64,000 nucleotides of DNA from an uncultured Mucispirillum sp. (GTDB lineage Bacteria; Chrysiogenota; Deferribacteres; Deferribacterales; Mucispirillaceae). The translations under genes were made by a program, and so were the position numbers. Of this stretch, positions 32,068-40,430 are shown in pieces (position 1 is the first letter of the stretch; each line of letters begins with the position of its first letter). The notes under the pieces were generated by a model. That model did not search any database. It was not told the DNA's origin and saw only the letters and a list, made by a program, of their open reading frames with translations. The DNA is taken from positions 1 through 64,000 of the forward strand of contig CALUWI010000012.1 of NCBI GenBank assembly GCA_944324465.1, written 5' to 3'.

Positions 32068-33585
32068 TTAAGCTAAAAGGCTTTCCCCAGTCATTTCTTT
32101 AGGCTGAGTAATATTTAATACTTTTAATATTGTTGGTGCAATATCTGCAAGTTTACCGTGAATTCCGTTTAAATTGCCTTTATAGTTATATACTGCAAAA
32201 ACTACTGGATTTAATGTGTGTGCAGTATGTGGCTGGTTATTTTCATAATCCCACATTTGCTCAGAGTTGCCATGGTCTGCTGTAACAAAAAGCACTGCAT
32301 CCATATCGCGAGCTGTCTGCATAACTTTTCCTAAACATTCATCTACTGCAATGCATGCTTTTATGGCAGCTTCTTCTACACCAGTATGGCCTACCATATC
32401 AGGATTTGCAAAGTTCATAATAACCACATCTATATCGCCTTTTCTAAAAAGTTCTTCAAATTTTGATTCTACTTCATATACACTCATCTGTGGTTTTAAG
32501 TCATAAGTTGCCACATCTCTTGGAGATGCAATTAATGCCCTTTCTTCATTTTTAAAAGGTTCTTCTCTGCCGCCGTTAAAGAAATATGTTACATGAGCAT
32601 ATTTTTCAGTTTCAGCAATTCTTAACTGTTTTAAACCGCTGTTACTGATAACTTCACCTAAAATATTTACTAAATCTTCAGGTGGGTATGCAATAGGCAG
32701 TCCAAAAGATTTTTCATATTCTGTCATAGTAACAACATTAAGTTTTGGTTTTGCTCCACGGTCAAAGCCATCAAAATTATCCTGTATCATAATGCTTACA
32801 ATTTCACGAACTCTGTCTGCTCTGAAATTCATCATAAATACATTATCACCGTCTTTTAATATGCCGTCTACACCTTTGATTTTTACAGGTTTCACAAATT
32901 CATCTGTTTCTGTACTTGCTTTCATAGCTTCTTCTGGTGTTGCAGCTTCACTTTCGCCTGTGCCGTTTCTAAGCAGATTCCATGCTTTTTCTACCCTGTC
33001 CCAGCGTTTATCCCTATCCATTGCATAAAACCTGCCTGTAATATCTGAAATTACACCTGCATTATTTTCTTTTAAAAAGTTATCTAAATCTGTAATATAG
33101 CCTAAACCGCTGTTAGGTGGAGTATCTCTGCCGTCAGTAAAAGCATGAATATATACTTCTTTTATGCCGTATTCTTTAGCTATCATACATATTCCTTTAA
33201 AATGCTCTATATGGGAATGAACGCCGCCGTCAGAAATAAGACCTAAAAGATGAAGTCTGCCGCTGCCATTTTTAGTATCTTCCATTAATTTTTTAATAAC
33301 AGGGTTATTTTTTGCTCCCCCTGATTTAATATCGTTAGAAATGCGAAGCAGGTCTTGATATACTATTCTACCAGCACCTATATTTGTATGGCCAACTTCT
33401 GAATTGCCCATTTGACCGGCAGGCAGTCCAACACGCTCTTCAGAAGCATCAATTAATGTCCATTTATTATCCTGCAGAAGTGATTTAAAATTAACTGGAT
33501 TAGCTGCTAATACTGCATTATGTTCAGTATCTGTTCTATAGCCCCAGCCGTCAAGAATAAGAAGAATTACTTTTTGTTTATCCAT
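32068..33585 (-). CDS. gpmI: 2,3-bisphosphoglycerate-independent phosphoglycerate mutase
   Basis: 505 residues, standard length. An alkaline-phosphatase-type metal site (L-I-L-D-G-W-G at the start, V-T-A-D-H-G-N-S-E near the end) goes with the catalytic Ser in M-G-N-S-E-V-G-H. It interconverts 3- and 2-phosphoglycerate in glycolysis, using manganese. The unrelated bisphosphoglycerate-dependent form is not seen here. It is followed directly by comF and separated from the DUF4282 genes by a terminator. Confidence 0.97.
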   Translation of the reverse strand: MDKQKVILLILDGWGYRTDTEHNAVLAANPVNFKSLLQDNKWTLIDASEERVGLPAGQMGNSEVGHTNIGAGRIVYQDLLRISNDIKSGGAKNNPVIKKLMEDTKNGSGRLHLLGLISDGGVHSHIEHFKGICMIAKEYGIKEVYIHAFTDGRDTPPNSGLGYITDLDNFLKENNAGVISDITGRFYAMDRDKRWDRVEKAWNLLRNGTGESEAATPEEAMKASTETDEFVKPVKIKGVDGILKDGDNVFMMNFRADRVREIVSIMIQDNFDGFDRGAKPKLNVVTMTEYEKSFGLPIAYPPEDLVNILGEVISNSGLKQLRIAETEKYAHVTYFFNGGREEPFKNEERALIASPRDVATYDLKPQMSVYEVESKFEELFRKGDIDVVIMNFANPDMVGHTGVEEAAIKACIAVDECLGKVMQTARDMDAVLFVTADHGNSEQMWDYENNQPHTAHTLNPVVFAVYNYKGNLNGIHGKLADIAPTILKVLNITQPKEMTGESLLA

Positions 33586-33683
33586 TATCTTCTCCTTTTT
33601 AATAGATTTTATAGATTTTAGTGTAGATTATTAAAAAATACAAGATAATTTTAAAAAAGCCTGCCTCATCAATACAATTTATA

Positions 33684-33716
33684 CAAAAAAAGGCACTAAT
33701 AAAAATTAGTGCCTTT
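33684..33716 (-). terminator. Terminator of the lysA-DUF4282 group
   Basis: Minus-strand perfect 12-bp stem (33716-33705 with 33700-33689), AAAA-type loop, then a T run. Confidence 0.88.
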
Positions 33717-33746
33717 GTATATTATACATTTTTATTAAAAATTTTA

Positions 33747-34049
33747 TTATTCTGCTGTTTCTTTTACAGTATTTTCTACACTGCATTTTTCTTCATCAGC
33801 TGCCATTTTATCAGCTATTTTGCAGACTTTATCATATATTCTAAATGGAACAACTGTTAATTCAGCCATTATTCTTGAAAGAACAGGACCAAAAACAAGT
33901 AAAAATAAGCCTTGCAGCCTTTCTTCTGCATCATAGCCCTCTATAACTAAAAATAAGCCAGCTAAAATATACAATACTACAGATATCCAGTATATTACAT
34001 TAATTATTTTAGGTGTATAAAATTTATTTAAAAATAAAATGTTTTGCAT
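33747..34049 (-). CDS. DUF4282 membrane protein (third of three)
   Basis: 100 residues from ATG 34049, which has GGGGAG at a good distance; a start at 34067 would overlap the previous gene. It contains F-Y-T-P-K-I-I-N-V-I-Y-W and two membrane spans (roughly residues 15-35 and 45-75), then R-I-M-A-E-L-T and a charged tail. DUF4282 proteins are small two-span membrane proteins of unknown role. It lies 4 nt after the preceding paralog and is followed by a terminator. The three copies differ mainly in the loop between the spans. Confidence 0.82.
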   Translation of the reverse strand: MQNILFLNKFYTPKIINVIYWISVVLYILAGLFLVIEGYDAEERLQGLFLLVFGPVLSRIMAELTVVPFRIYDKVCKIADKMAADEEKCSVENTVKETAE

Positions 34050-34053
34050 ATTA

Positions 34054-34362
34054 TTACTCCCCTGCATTTTCTCTTTGTAATTTTTTTGCTTTTAATTCTG
34101 AAATCAGCTGCATTTTTTTATATATTTTAAATAAAATAACAAGTACTTCAGCATATACTCTTATAATAAGTGGCATAACAAAAATAAAAAATATACCAGG
34201 AATTAAAAAGAATTCTGTATTCCAGCCGTATCCATATACTATTACTTCATCATAAATAAAATATATACCAAAAAATATAGAAAAAATAACCGCCAGAATG
34301 TATAAAACATTTATTACGGTTAGCAAAATAAATTTATCATTTAAAATAAATAGATTTTTCAT
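34054..34362 (-). CDS. DUF4282 membrane protein (second of three)
   Basis: 102 residues. It opens with L-F-I-L-N-D-K-F-I-L-L-T-V-I-N-V-L-Y-I, the shared N-terminal motif of this trio. Two membrane spans (~15-40, ~55-75) are separated by a short aromatic loop, followed by R-V-Y-A-E-V-L-V-I-L-F-K and a Lys-rich cytoplasmic tail. Function is unknown. Spacing of 13 nt from the first paralog and 4 nt to the third indicates one transcript. Confidence 0.8.
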   Translation of the reverse strand: MKNLFILNDKFILLTVINVLYILAVIFSIFFGIYFIYDEVIVYGYGWNTEFFLIPGIFFIFVMPLIIRVYAEVLVILFKIYKKMQLISELKAKKLQRENAGE

Positions 34363-34375
34363 ATATCACCAGCCT

Positions 34376-34774
34376 TTAAATATCTTTCTGCTGATTTTCT
34401 TTTTCCGTCATACCTGCAAGCCTGCCAGTCTGCTCATTAATTTTAAAAAGTATAATAAGCAGTTCTGCATAAATACGAGCTGCTATAGGTCCTAAAATAA
34501 TAAGAGCAATACCAAGAACTTGGTTAATATACAGACCAGTATTAACTGCTATAACTAAAATAATAAAAATAATACTGTCTTTTATATAACTTTTCATATC
34601 AACGGATACATCCATATTATAAGATATAGAAATATCAGGTATTTCATAAAAGCAGAGAAAAATACCACCTGCAATTGATGCAATAACTGATAAAATGTAT
34701 AAGACATTTATAATTCTAGGCATATACATTTTATCTAAAAACAGTATGCTTTTTAAAAACGACTGTTTTTCCAT
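34376..34774 (-). CDS. DUF4282 membrane protein (first of three)
   Basis: 132 residues, the longest of the trio because of an extra ~25-residue loop with alternating Asp, Ser and Val (~45-65) between the first span and the second hydrophobic region. It shares M-Y-M-P-R-I-I-N-V-L-Y-I-L and A-R-I-Y-A-E-L-L-I-I-L-F-K with the others. It starts 23 nt after the lysA stop, suggesting the three genes are read from the lysA transcript. The tandem array probably arose by duplication. Role unknown. Confidence 0.8.
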   Translation of the reverse strand: MEKQSFLKSILFLDKMYMPRIINVLYILSVIASIAGGIFLCFYEIPDISISYNMDVSVDMKSYIKDSIIFIILVIAVNTGLYINQVLGIALIILGPIAARIYAELLIILFKINEQTGRLAGMTEKENQQKDI

Positions 34775-34797
34775 ACTCCCTCATTTTAAATAAGTTA

Positions 34798-36039
34798 TTA
34801 AAATTTTAATGTTGCAAATAAATCTTCTAAAGTTTCTGCCCTTCTAATCATTTCCACTGAGCCATCCTGTTTTAAAAGAAGCTCTGCAGAGCGAAGTTTA
34901 CCGTTATAGTTAAAGCCCATTGCATGACCATGAGCACCTGTATCGTGAATAACTATAATATCGCCTATTTCTATTTTTGGCAGTTTTCTGTCTACTGCAA
35001 ACTTATCATTATTTTCACAAAGTGAGCCGGAAACATCATAAGTATAATCACATGGTGCATTTTCTTTACCCATAACAGTAATATGATGATAAGCACCATA
35101 TAAAGCTGGACGCATTAAGTTTGCCATACAGGCATCAATACCAATATATTCTTTATAAATATGTTTTTCATGGATTGCTTTTGTAACAAGATAGCCATAA
35201 GGTCCTGTTATTGCCCTTCCTAATTCAAAATATATTTTTGGACTGTAACCTAATTGGTTAAATACATCTTCATAGGCTTTTTTAATGCGTGCAGATAAAT
35301 CTACCCACTCTATTCTATCCTGCTCAGGTCTATAAGGGATACCAACACCTCCGCCAAGGTTAATAAATTCCATTTTAATGCCTGTTTCTTTATAAATATC
35401 TGCAGCAAGCTGAAAAAGAATAATGGCAGTTTCTGCAAAATATTCTGGATTTAATTCATTTGATGCAACCATTGTATGCATTGCAAAGCGTTTTACACCT
35501 TTTTCTTTTGATATTTTATAAGCATCTATCATCTGCTGCCTAGTTAAGCCGTATTTAGCTTCCTGAGGCTTGCCTATAATATCGTTGCCACCTTTTAATG
35601 GACCAGGGTTATATCTGAAACATAAAAGCTCTGGCAGATGACCTAAGGCTTTTTCTAAAAATTCAATGTGTGTTATATCATCAAGGTTAATAACAGCACC
35701 CATTTCATAGGCTTTTTTAAACTCATGAGCTGGGGTATCGTTAGAAGTAAACATTATATCTTCGCCTCTGATGCCTGCCATTTCTGCTAAATAAAGCTCA
35801 GCAATAGATGAACAGTCTGCACCAATGCCTAAATCTGCTAAAAGTTTTAATATTGCAGGGTTAGGAAGAGCTTTTACTGCAAAATATTCTTTAAAGCCTG
35901 CAGCCCATTTAAATGCATCAAGAAATGCTTCTGCATTATCTAATATTGCTTTTTCATCATATATATGAAAAGGCGTAGGATATTTTTCAATCACCTTTTC
36001 TATTTCTGCTTTTGTAAAAGGAACTTTTTTTTCTGTCAT
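34798..36039 (-). CDS. lysA: Diaminopimelate decarboxylase
   Basis: 413 residues. It is a fold-type III PLP enzyme converting meso-diaminopimelate to lysine. The PLP-binding Lys lies in Y-F-A-V-K-A-L-P (~residue 52), the phosphate loop is G-G-G-V-G-I-P-Y, and the catalytic Cys is probably in G-S-L-C-E-N-N-D. Most homologues have C-E-S-G-D there, so this belongs to a divergent subgroup, and a related decarboxylase cannot be excluded. The length is normal (400-430). The DUF4282 genes follow. Confidence 0.9.
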   Translation of the reverse strand: MTEKKVPFTKAEIEKVIEKYPTPFHIYDEKAILDNAEAFLDAFKWAAGFKEYFAVKALPNPAILKLLADLGIGADCSSIAELYLAEMAGIRGEDIMFTSNDTPAHEFKKAYEMGAVINLDDITHIEFLEKALGHLPELLCFRYNPGPLKGGNDIIGKPQEAKYGLTRQQMIDAYKISKEKGVKRFAMHTMVASNELNPEYFAETAIILFQLAADIYKETGIKMEFINLGGGVGIPYRPEQDRIEWVDLSARIKKAYEDVFNQLGYSPKIYFELGRAITGPYGYLVTKAIHEKHIYKEYIGIDACMANLMRPALYGAYHHITVMGKENAPCDYTYDVSGSLCENNDKFAVDRKLPKIEIGDIIVIHDTGAHGHAMGFNYNGKLRSAELLLKQDGSVEMIRRAETLEDLFATLKF

Positions 36040-36234
36040 ATATTTTCACCTTAAATTTATTTATTTTAATATATCATATTAATTACTGCTTTAAATCTAA
36101 ACATAAGTATATTAATCTGTATTATACCCTTATTTTTTTTAAAATATACTCGTGAAGTCCTAATATAAAAATTTTTCATAATAAATGCAATAAAAAATTA
36201 CAGCAGAATTTGTAAACAGCTTTAAAAAGAATAT

Positions 36235-36263
36235 TTGACATTCATTTTAATTCATAATATTTA
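36235..36263 (+). promoter_or_regulatory. Putative promoter of the Na/Pi cotransporter operon
   Basis: TTGACA (36235-36240), a 17-nt spacer and TATTTA (36258-36263). The -35 is perfect and the -10 poor. It lies in the 267-bp divergent gap to lysA. Confidence 0.35.
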
Positions 36264-36306
36264 TATAATATATATTTATATTTAAAAATGATATGAGGGA
36301 ATACTT

Positions 36307-37980
36307 GTGGAAAATATCAATGTAACAGCAATCGTCTTCCAGCTTATAGGCGGACTTGGCTTATTCCTTACTGGTATGCAGTTTATGTCTGAAGGGCTGC
36401 AGAAATCATCAGGGGATAGTTTAAAAAAAATCCTTGAAAAACTTACCACAAACAGAATAATAGGCACAGGGGTTGGTGCCATTGTTACAGCAGTTATCCA
36501 AAGTTCTTCCGCAACCACAGTAATGGTAGTAGGCTTTGTAAGTGCAGGGCTTATGAGCTTAACTCAGGCTTTAAGTGTTATTTTAGGTGCAAACATTGGT
36601 ACAACCATTACAGGTCAGATTATTGCATTTAATGTATCAGCAGCTGCACTGCCCTGCATTGGTCTTGGGGCTGTTTTATATATATTTTTCAGGCGTCCTG
36701 CCATTATCTATTTTGGGCAGATTTTACTTGGCTTTGGTCTGCTTTTTCTTGGTATGGATACTATGACAGATGCCTTTAAGCCACTTTCCCGCTCTGAAGA
36801 ATTTAAATCAATATTTGTATATTTTTCTCACAATCCATTAATGGCAGTGCTGGCAGGAACATTGACTACTCTTATAGTACAAAGTTCTTCTGCCACAATA
36901 GGTATTACTATAGCACTGGCTACTGCAGGTATTATTGATTTCCCTGCAGCTGCAGCTTTAGTTCTTGGTGAAAATATTGGTACAACAATCACTGCAAACT
37001 TAGCAGCATTAAACGCAAGCCGCACAGCAAAACAAGCTGCACTTGGCCACTTTCTTTTTAACTTAATCGGTGTAACATATATGCTTATTTTCCTGCAGCC
37101 TTTTATGTCTTTTATTAACTATATTACACCAGGTGATGTGGCTTACTCTGTTCAAAAAGGTACAGAAGTAATTTATCCTAATATAGGCAGACATATTGCA
37201 AACCTGCATACTATGTTTAATATTATTAACACATTAGTGTTCCTGCCATTTTTACCGTTTTTAGCTAAACTCTGCGAAAAAATCATAAAAAATGATAAAA
37301 AAGAAGAAACAGAAGCAAAGGTTGTGCATTTATCTAATGAAATGCTTTCCACTCCAGAAATTGCTGTAGGCTTAACCCAAAAAGAAGCTATAAGAATGTA
37401 TGAATATGCTCTTAATCTTTTTAACTGTGCTAAAAAAGCAGTTATTGAAAATGATATGAAAGCAGCTGCAGAAGGTAAAGCTATTTCTAAAACATTGGAT
37501 ATATTTAATGATGAGATTAATGTATTTTTAACAAAACTTTCTGCTAAATCTCTTTCTGCCAGGTCATTAAGAATTATACATAATATAAGCACTGCTGTAG
37601 AAGAAATAAACCAGATAGGTGACAGAAGTGTAAAACTTATTAAAACTAAAATTAAAATGAATGATAAACATATTATTTTTTCTGCTGATGCATCAAAAGA
37701 ATTAAACAATATTATTAAATTAGTAGAAGATTTTTGTCATCAGGTTGAAAAGCTGTATGTTTCTGGTGATAAACTTAAAGAAATAACTGATTTGGCAGAA
37801 AATGAAGAAAGAATTGACCAAATTCGTAAAACATATAAGAAAAACCATTTAAAACGGCTAGATGCTGGCGTATGCTCACTTCCAGCAGGGCTTGCATTTA
37901 TTGATTTACTAAATACACTTGAAAAAATAGCCGATAATACTTATGCTATTGCATTATTAATAGCAGATGAAAATTTATAA
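36307..37980 (+). CDS. Na/Pi cotransporter family protein with PhoU-like tail
   Basis: 557 residues. The membrane part (1-~330) holds two inverted Q-S-S-S-A-T motifs (~residues 60 and ~197), diagnostic of the NptA/YjbB family that moves phosphate with sodium. The cytoplasmic tail (~350-557) is helical and PhoU-like, typical of the bacterial long form. The start is GTG 36307, preceded by GAGGGA. The HD-GYP gene lies 20 nt downstream, probably on the same transcript. Direction of phosphate transport is not clear from sequence. Confidence 0.92.
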   Translation: MENINVTAIVFQLIGGLGLFLTGMQFMSEGLQKSSGDSLKKILEKLTTNRIIGTGVGAIVTAVIQSSSATTVMVVGFVSAGLMSLTQALSVILGANIGTTITGQIIAFNVSAAALPCIGLGAVLYIFFRRPAIIYFGQILLGFGLLFLGMDTMTDAFKPLSRSEEFKSIFVYFSHNPLMAVLAGTLTTLIVQSSSATIGITIALATAGIIDFPAAAALVLGENIGTTITANLAALNASRTAKQAALGHFLFNLIGVTYMLIFLQPFMSFINYITPGDVAYSVQKGTEVIYPNIGRHIANLHTMFNIINTLVFLPFLPFLAKLCEKIIKNDKKEETEAKVVHLSNEMLSTPEIAVGLTQKEAIRMYEYALNLFNCAKKAVIENDMKAAAEGKAISKTLDIFNDEINVFLTKLSAKSLSARSLRIIHNISTAVEEINQIGDRSVKLIKTKIKMNDKHIIFSADASKELNNIIKLVEDFCHQVEKLYVSGDKLKEITDLAENEERIDQIRKTYKKNHLKRLDAGVCSLPAGLAFIDLLNTLEKIADNTYAIALLIADENL

Positions 37981-38000
37981 TTTGGAGTAATAAAATATAA

Positions 38001-39218
38001 ATGGCATCACTTAAAAGAATAGGTGTATGGGATATACAGCTTGGCATGGTTATTGTCAAGTGTGATAAAGCTGGAGTTCCATTTAATGAATATGGCCGTC
38101 CCCTTTCAAACTTAGGCTATATACACAGCCTGCATGATTACGGGGTGGAACATGTTTATATATGGAGCGAAGATGATACCCCTGAAGAAAAATCAGCTGC
38201 TAAAAAAGAAGAAAAACCAAAAGCTGTAGAATATCTTGTGGCAAAAGATGATGATGTTAATGCAATATTATTATCATCTGCTACAGAGCTTGTCCATATG
38301 CTTAAAGAAAACTTTACAGAATCTATGGCAGGACTAAAAATGGGAAAAGCTATTGATGCTCCTGCAGTTGTAGATGTAGTTTCTGATGTTATATTTATGA
38401 CTAATGATAACCCAGAAGTTTTTACAAAAATTGCTTTAAGTGAAGGCATGAGCAAAGATGAATATACACATGGCTTAAATGTGTGTATAAATGCAGTATC
38501 ACTTGGACAGGCTGTAGGTATAAAAGGAAAAGAACTGCATGATTTAGGACTTGCCGGGCTTTTACATGATATAGGCAAAGTAAGAGTACCTGAACAGATA
38601 TTAAATAAAAAAACTAACCTTTCAGAATATGAAATGGCAGCATTAAAAAGACACCCAGAATATGCAGGGCAGGTACTTCAAAGGTATGATAATATAAGCG
38701 AAGATGTAGTAAATATTATATACCAGCACCATGAATGCTGCGACGGTTCAGGCTATCCATCAGGCATTAATGCTCAGTATATCTTAAAGTCATCAAAAGT
38801 ATTAGCTATTGCAGAAGCATACAACACTATGCTTACATACAGCCCTGAATTTCCAAGAGCATTTAATAATACTGATGCAATCAAAAAAATATATGCAGAA
38901 GCCGGCAAAAAATATCAGGCGGATATTGTAAAAACATTTGTATCTATAATGGGCGTTTATCCAGTAGGTACTGCTGTAACCTTAAGCAATGGTGCAATAG
39001 GTATAGTATGTGAAGTAAATAAGCAGGACCAGGCAAGACCAAAAATATTAATGATGTCAAAAGATAACCCAGAAAAAATTGAACTTGTAAACTTAAAAAC
39101 TCATCAAAACATTAAAATAGTAAAAGAAATTAATAATACAGAGCTTAATATTAACCCTTTTGAAATATTTAACAGTTTCCTGCAAAACAGAATCTCTCAT
39201 CAAGTGCAAAAAGCATAA
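38001..39218 (+). CDS. HD-GYP domain protein, probable cyclic-di-GMP phosphodiesterase
   Basis: 405 residues. The N-terminal ~60 residues resemble DUF3391, a common partner of HD-GYP domains. The catalytic part (~140-330) has Y-T-H-G-L-N-V, L-L-H-D-I-G-K and H-H-E-C-C-D-G-S-G-Y-P, so the HD and GYP residues needed for metal-dependent hydrolysis of cyclic di-GMP are present. The C-terminus (~315-405) has a small beta-rich region. Linked to the Na/Pi gene by a 20-nt gap. In a motile organism such an enzyme would be expected to influence motility or attachment; this is inference. Confidence 0.9.
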   Translation: MASLKRIGVWDIQLGMVIVKCDKAGVPFNEYGRPLSNLGYIHSLHDYGVEHVYIWSEDDTPEEKSAAKKEEKPKAVEYLVAKDDDVNAILLSSATELVHMLKENFTESMAGLKMGKAIDAPAVVDVVSDVIFMTNDNPEVFTKIALSEGMSKDEYTHGLNVCINAVSLGQAVGIKGKELHDLGLAGLLHDIGKVRVPEQILNKKTNLSEYEMAALKRHPEYAGQVLQRYDNISEDVVNIIYQHHECCDGSGYPSGINAQYILKSSKVLAIAEAYNTMLTYSPEFPRAFNNTDAIKKIYAEAGKKYQADIVKTFVSIMGVYPVGTAVTLSNGAIGIVCEVNKQDQARPKILMMSKDNPEKIELVNLKTHQNIKIVKEINNTELNINPFEIFNSFLQNRISHQVQKA

Positions 39219-39251
39219 AAAAACTGCCTGTAATTATTCATTACAGACAGT
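39217..39251 (-). terminator. Terminator of the zinc-ribbon gene
   Basis: Minus-strand 12-bp stem (39251-39240 with 39234-39223), including one T-G wobble, then seven Ts (39223-39217). It overlaps the stop of the HD-GYP gene; read on the plus strand the same stem has a C-A mismatch and no T run. Confidence 0.75.
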
Positions 39252-39276
39252 ATAAATATAATCAATTAATTAAAAT

Positions 39277-39498
39277 TTAAAGGGGTTCATGCTTTTTAGA
39301 CGACGATTTAGAGCAGTAACCATTAACTAATACTCTCAATTCTTGTTCCTTTTTCCCACAATGTTTGCATAAAAATGGGTTAGTATTGTTTCCATCATAT
39401 GCTTTATGTTTTTTTGATGGTGATTTAGAGCAGTAACCATTTAACAATACTCTTAATTCTTTTTCTTCTTTGCCACAATATTCGCAGTAAAATGCCAT
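39277..39498 (-). CDS. Duplicated zinc-ribbon microprotein
   Basis: 73 residues from ATG 39498 (GGAGGT at 39509-39504); the longer frame from 39561 lacks a site. It consists of two near-identical ~30-residue units. Each has C-x-x-C-G-K, then E-L-R-V-L-x-N-G-Y-C-S-K-S and K-K-H. Each unit thus offers Cys, Cys and Cys plus His for one metal ion. Function is unknown; possible roles are zinc storage or nucleic-acid binding. It has its own terminator. Confidence 0.72.
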   Translation of the reverse strand: MAFYCEYCGKEEKELRVLLNGYCSKSPSKKHKAYDGNNTNPFLCKHCGKKEQELRVLVNGYCSKSSSKKHEPL

Positions 39499-39571
39499 AT
39501 CGCACCTCCAATATATGATATTTTTCCATACCATAAGGTGGCGATAACAGGTGTCGTGCATAAAAATTTTT

Positions 39572-40162
39572 TTATAAATTAATTAAAACATCTGCATAAT
39601 CATTAAAATGCTTATCATGGGTTGCTATTATAAAAGGTGTATTTTTAGAATATTCTATAATAACTTTTGATAAATTATCAGCTTCCATATCATCAAGCAT
39701 ATCAAGGGGTTCATCTGATAAAATAATTCTGCCGTTGCTTATATGCAGTGCCATAAGTAAAGATATTTTCTTTAATGCACCGCCAGAAAGCTCATAAACT
39801 GATTTATTTAAATATTTTTCAAAAGGGGAATAGTCTTTAATACCTAATATTTTTAATTCATCTTTTATATAGCCTGTTAAAAAATTTAATTCAGGCTGAG
39901 AATGAACATAAACTGCACCTGCATTTTCATTATTTTTATTATACATTGAAATACTGCCGCTGTTTAATTTATTTATACCTGCTATAGCTTTTAAAATTGT
40001 GCTTTTTCCACTTCCTATCTGCCCTTTTAATATTACTATGTTATTGTATGTTATATTAAAACTTTCATTTTCCAGTATTACTTTATCCCCTGCATAAAGT
40101 GATACATTATCAAATATTAACCTGTAATCACTGCATTTATTATTTAACTGATTTACTGTCAT
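39572..40162 (-). CDS. Lone ABC transporter ATPase
   Basis: 196 residues, short for the family. Walker A G-Q-I-G-S-G-K-S-T lies near residue 48, Q-loop region V-H-S-Q-P-E, signature L-S-G-G-A-L-K-K, Walker B I-I-L-S-D-E-P and switch His in A-T-H-D-K-H. All catalytic motifs are intact. There is no permease in the neighbourhood, so its partner must be elsewhere or is the small upstream ORF. It starts immediately after the TAA of that ORF, indicating translational coupling. Substrate unknown. Confidence 0.85.
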   Translation of the reverse strand: MTVNQLNNKCSDYRLIFDNVSLYAGDKVILENESFNITYNNIVILKGQIGSGKSTILKAIAGINKLNSGSISMYNKNNENAGAVYVHSQPELNFLTGYIKDELKILGIKDYSPFEKYLNKSVYELSGGALKKISLLMALHISNGRIILSDEPLDMLDDMEADNLSKVIIEYSKNTPFIIATHDKHFNDYADVLINL

Positions 40163-40285
40163 TTATTTATTCCTTTTAAAAATATCAGAATTCAGAAAAT
40201 ATACATTATAGTTTTTTGAAGAACCTTTTGACATTATAACATATATATTTTTATTAAAGGGATAAAAATAATACATTACATTCAT
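40163..40285 (-). CDS. Small ORF or gene remnant coupled to the ABC ATPase
   Basis: 40 codons from ATG 40285, ending in TAA directly before the ATPase ATG. The same frame is open further up to 40360 and there reads A-D-Y-A-E-S-L-L-Y-G-I-I-S-D-N-I-L-S before the Met. This looks protein-like, so a larger gene may have lost its start. A ribosome site (GGGAG) and ATG at 40331-40329 sit in another frame that ends after 16 codons with TGA overlapping this ATG. A frameshift or a short leader peptide are both possible. No domain is recognised. Confidence 0.35.
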   Translation of the reverse strand: MNVMYYFYPFNKNIYVIMSKGSSKNYNVYFLNSDIFKRNK

Positions 40286-40373
40286 AGATAAAATATTATC
40301 TGAAATAATGCCGTATAAAAGACTTTCTGCATAATCAGCTCCCTTTATATAAATATTTAATTACTTATATTTG

Positions 40374-40407
40374 AAAAAGGCGGCTTAAATATTACAAATA
40401 AGCCGCC
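40374..40407 (-). terminator. Terminator after cysS
   Basis: Minus-strand stem GGCGGCTTA (40407-40399) with TAAGCCGCC (40387-40379), then five Ts. Confidence 0.9.
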
Positions 40408-40430
40408 CTGTCATATATTATTATAATTTT

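Noticed and set aside
40163-40373. Missing ABC permease upstream of the lone ATPase
   Set aside because: The only open frame has at most 66 codons, too short for a permease; treated as a small ORF or remnant instead.
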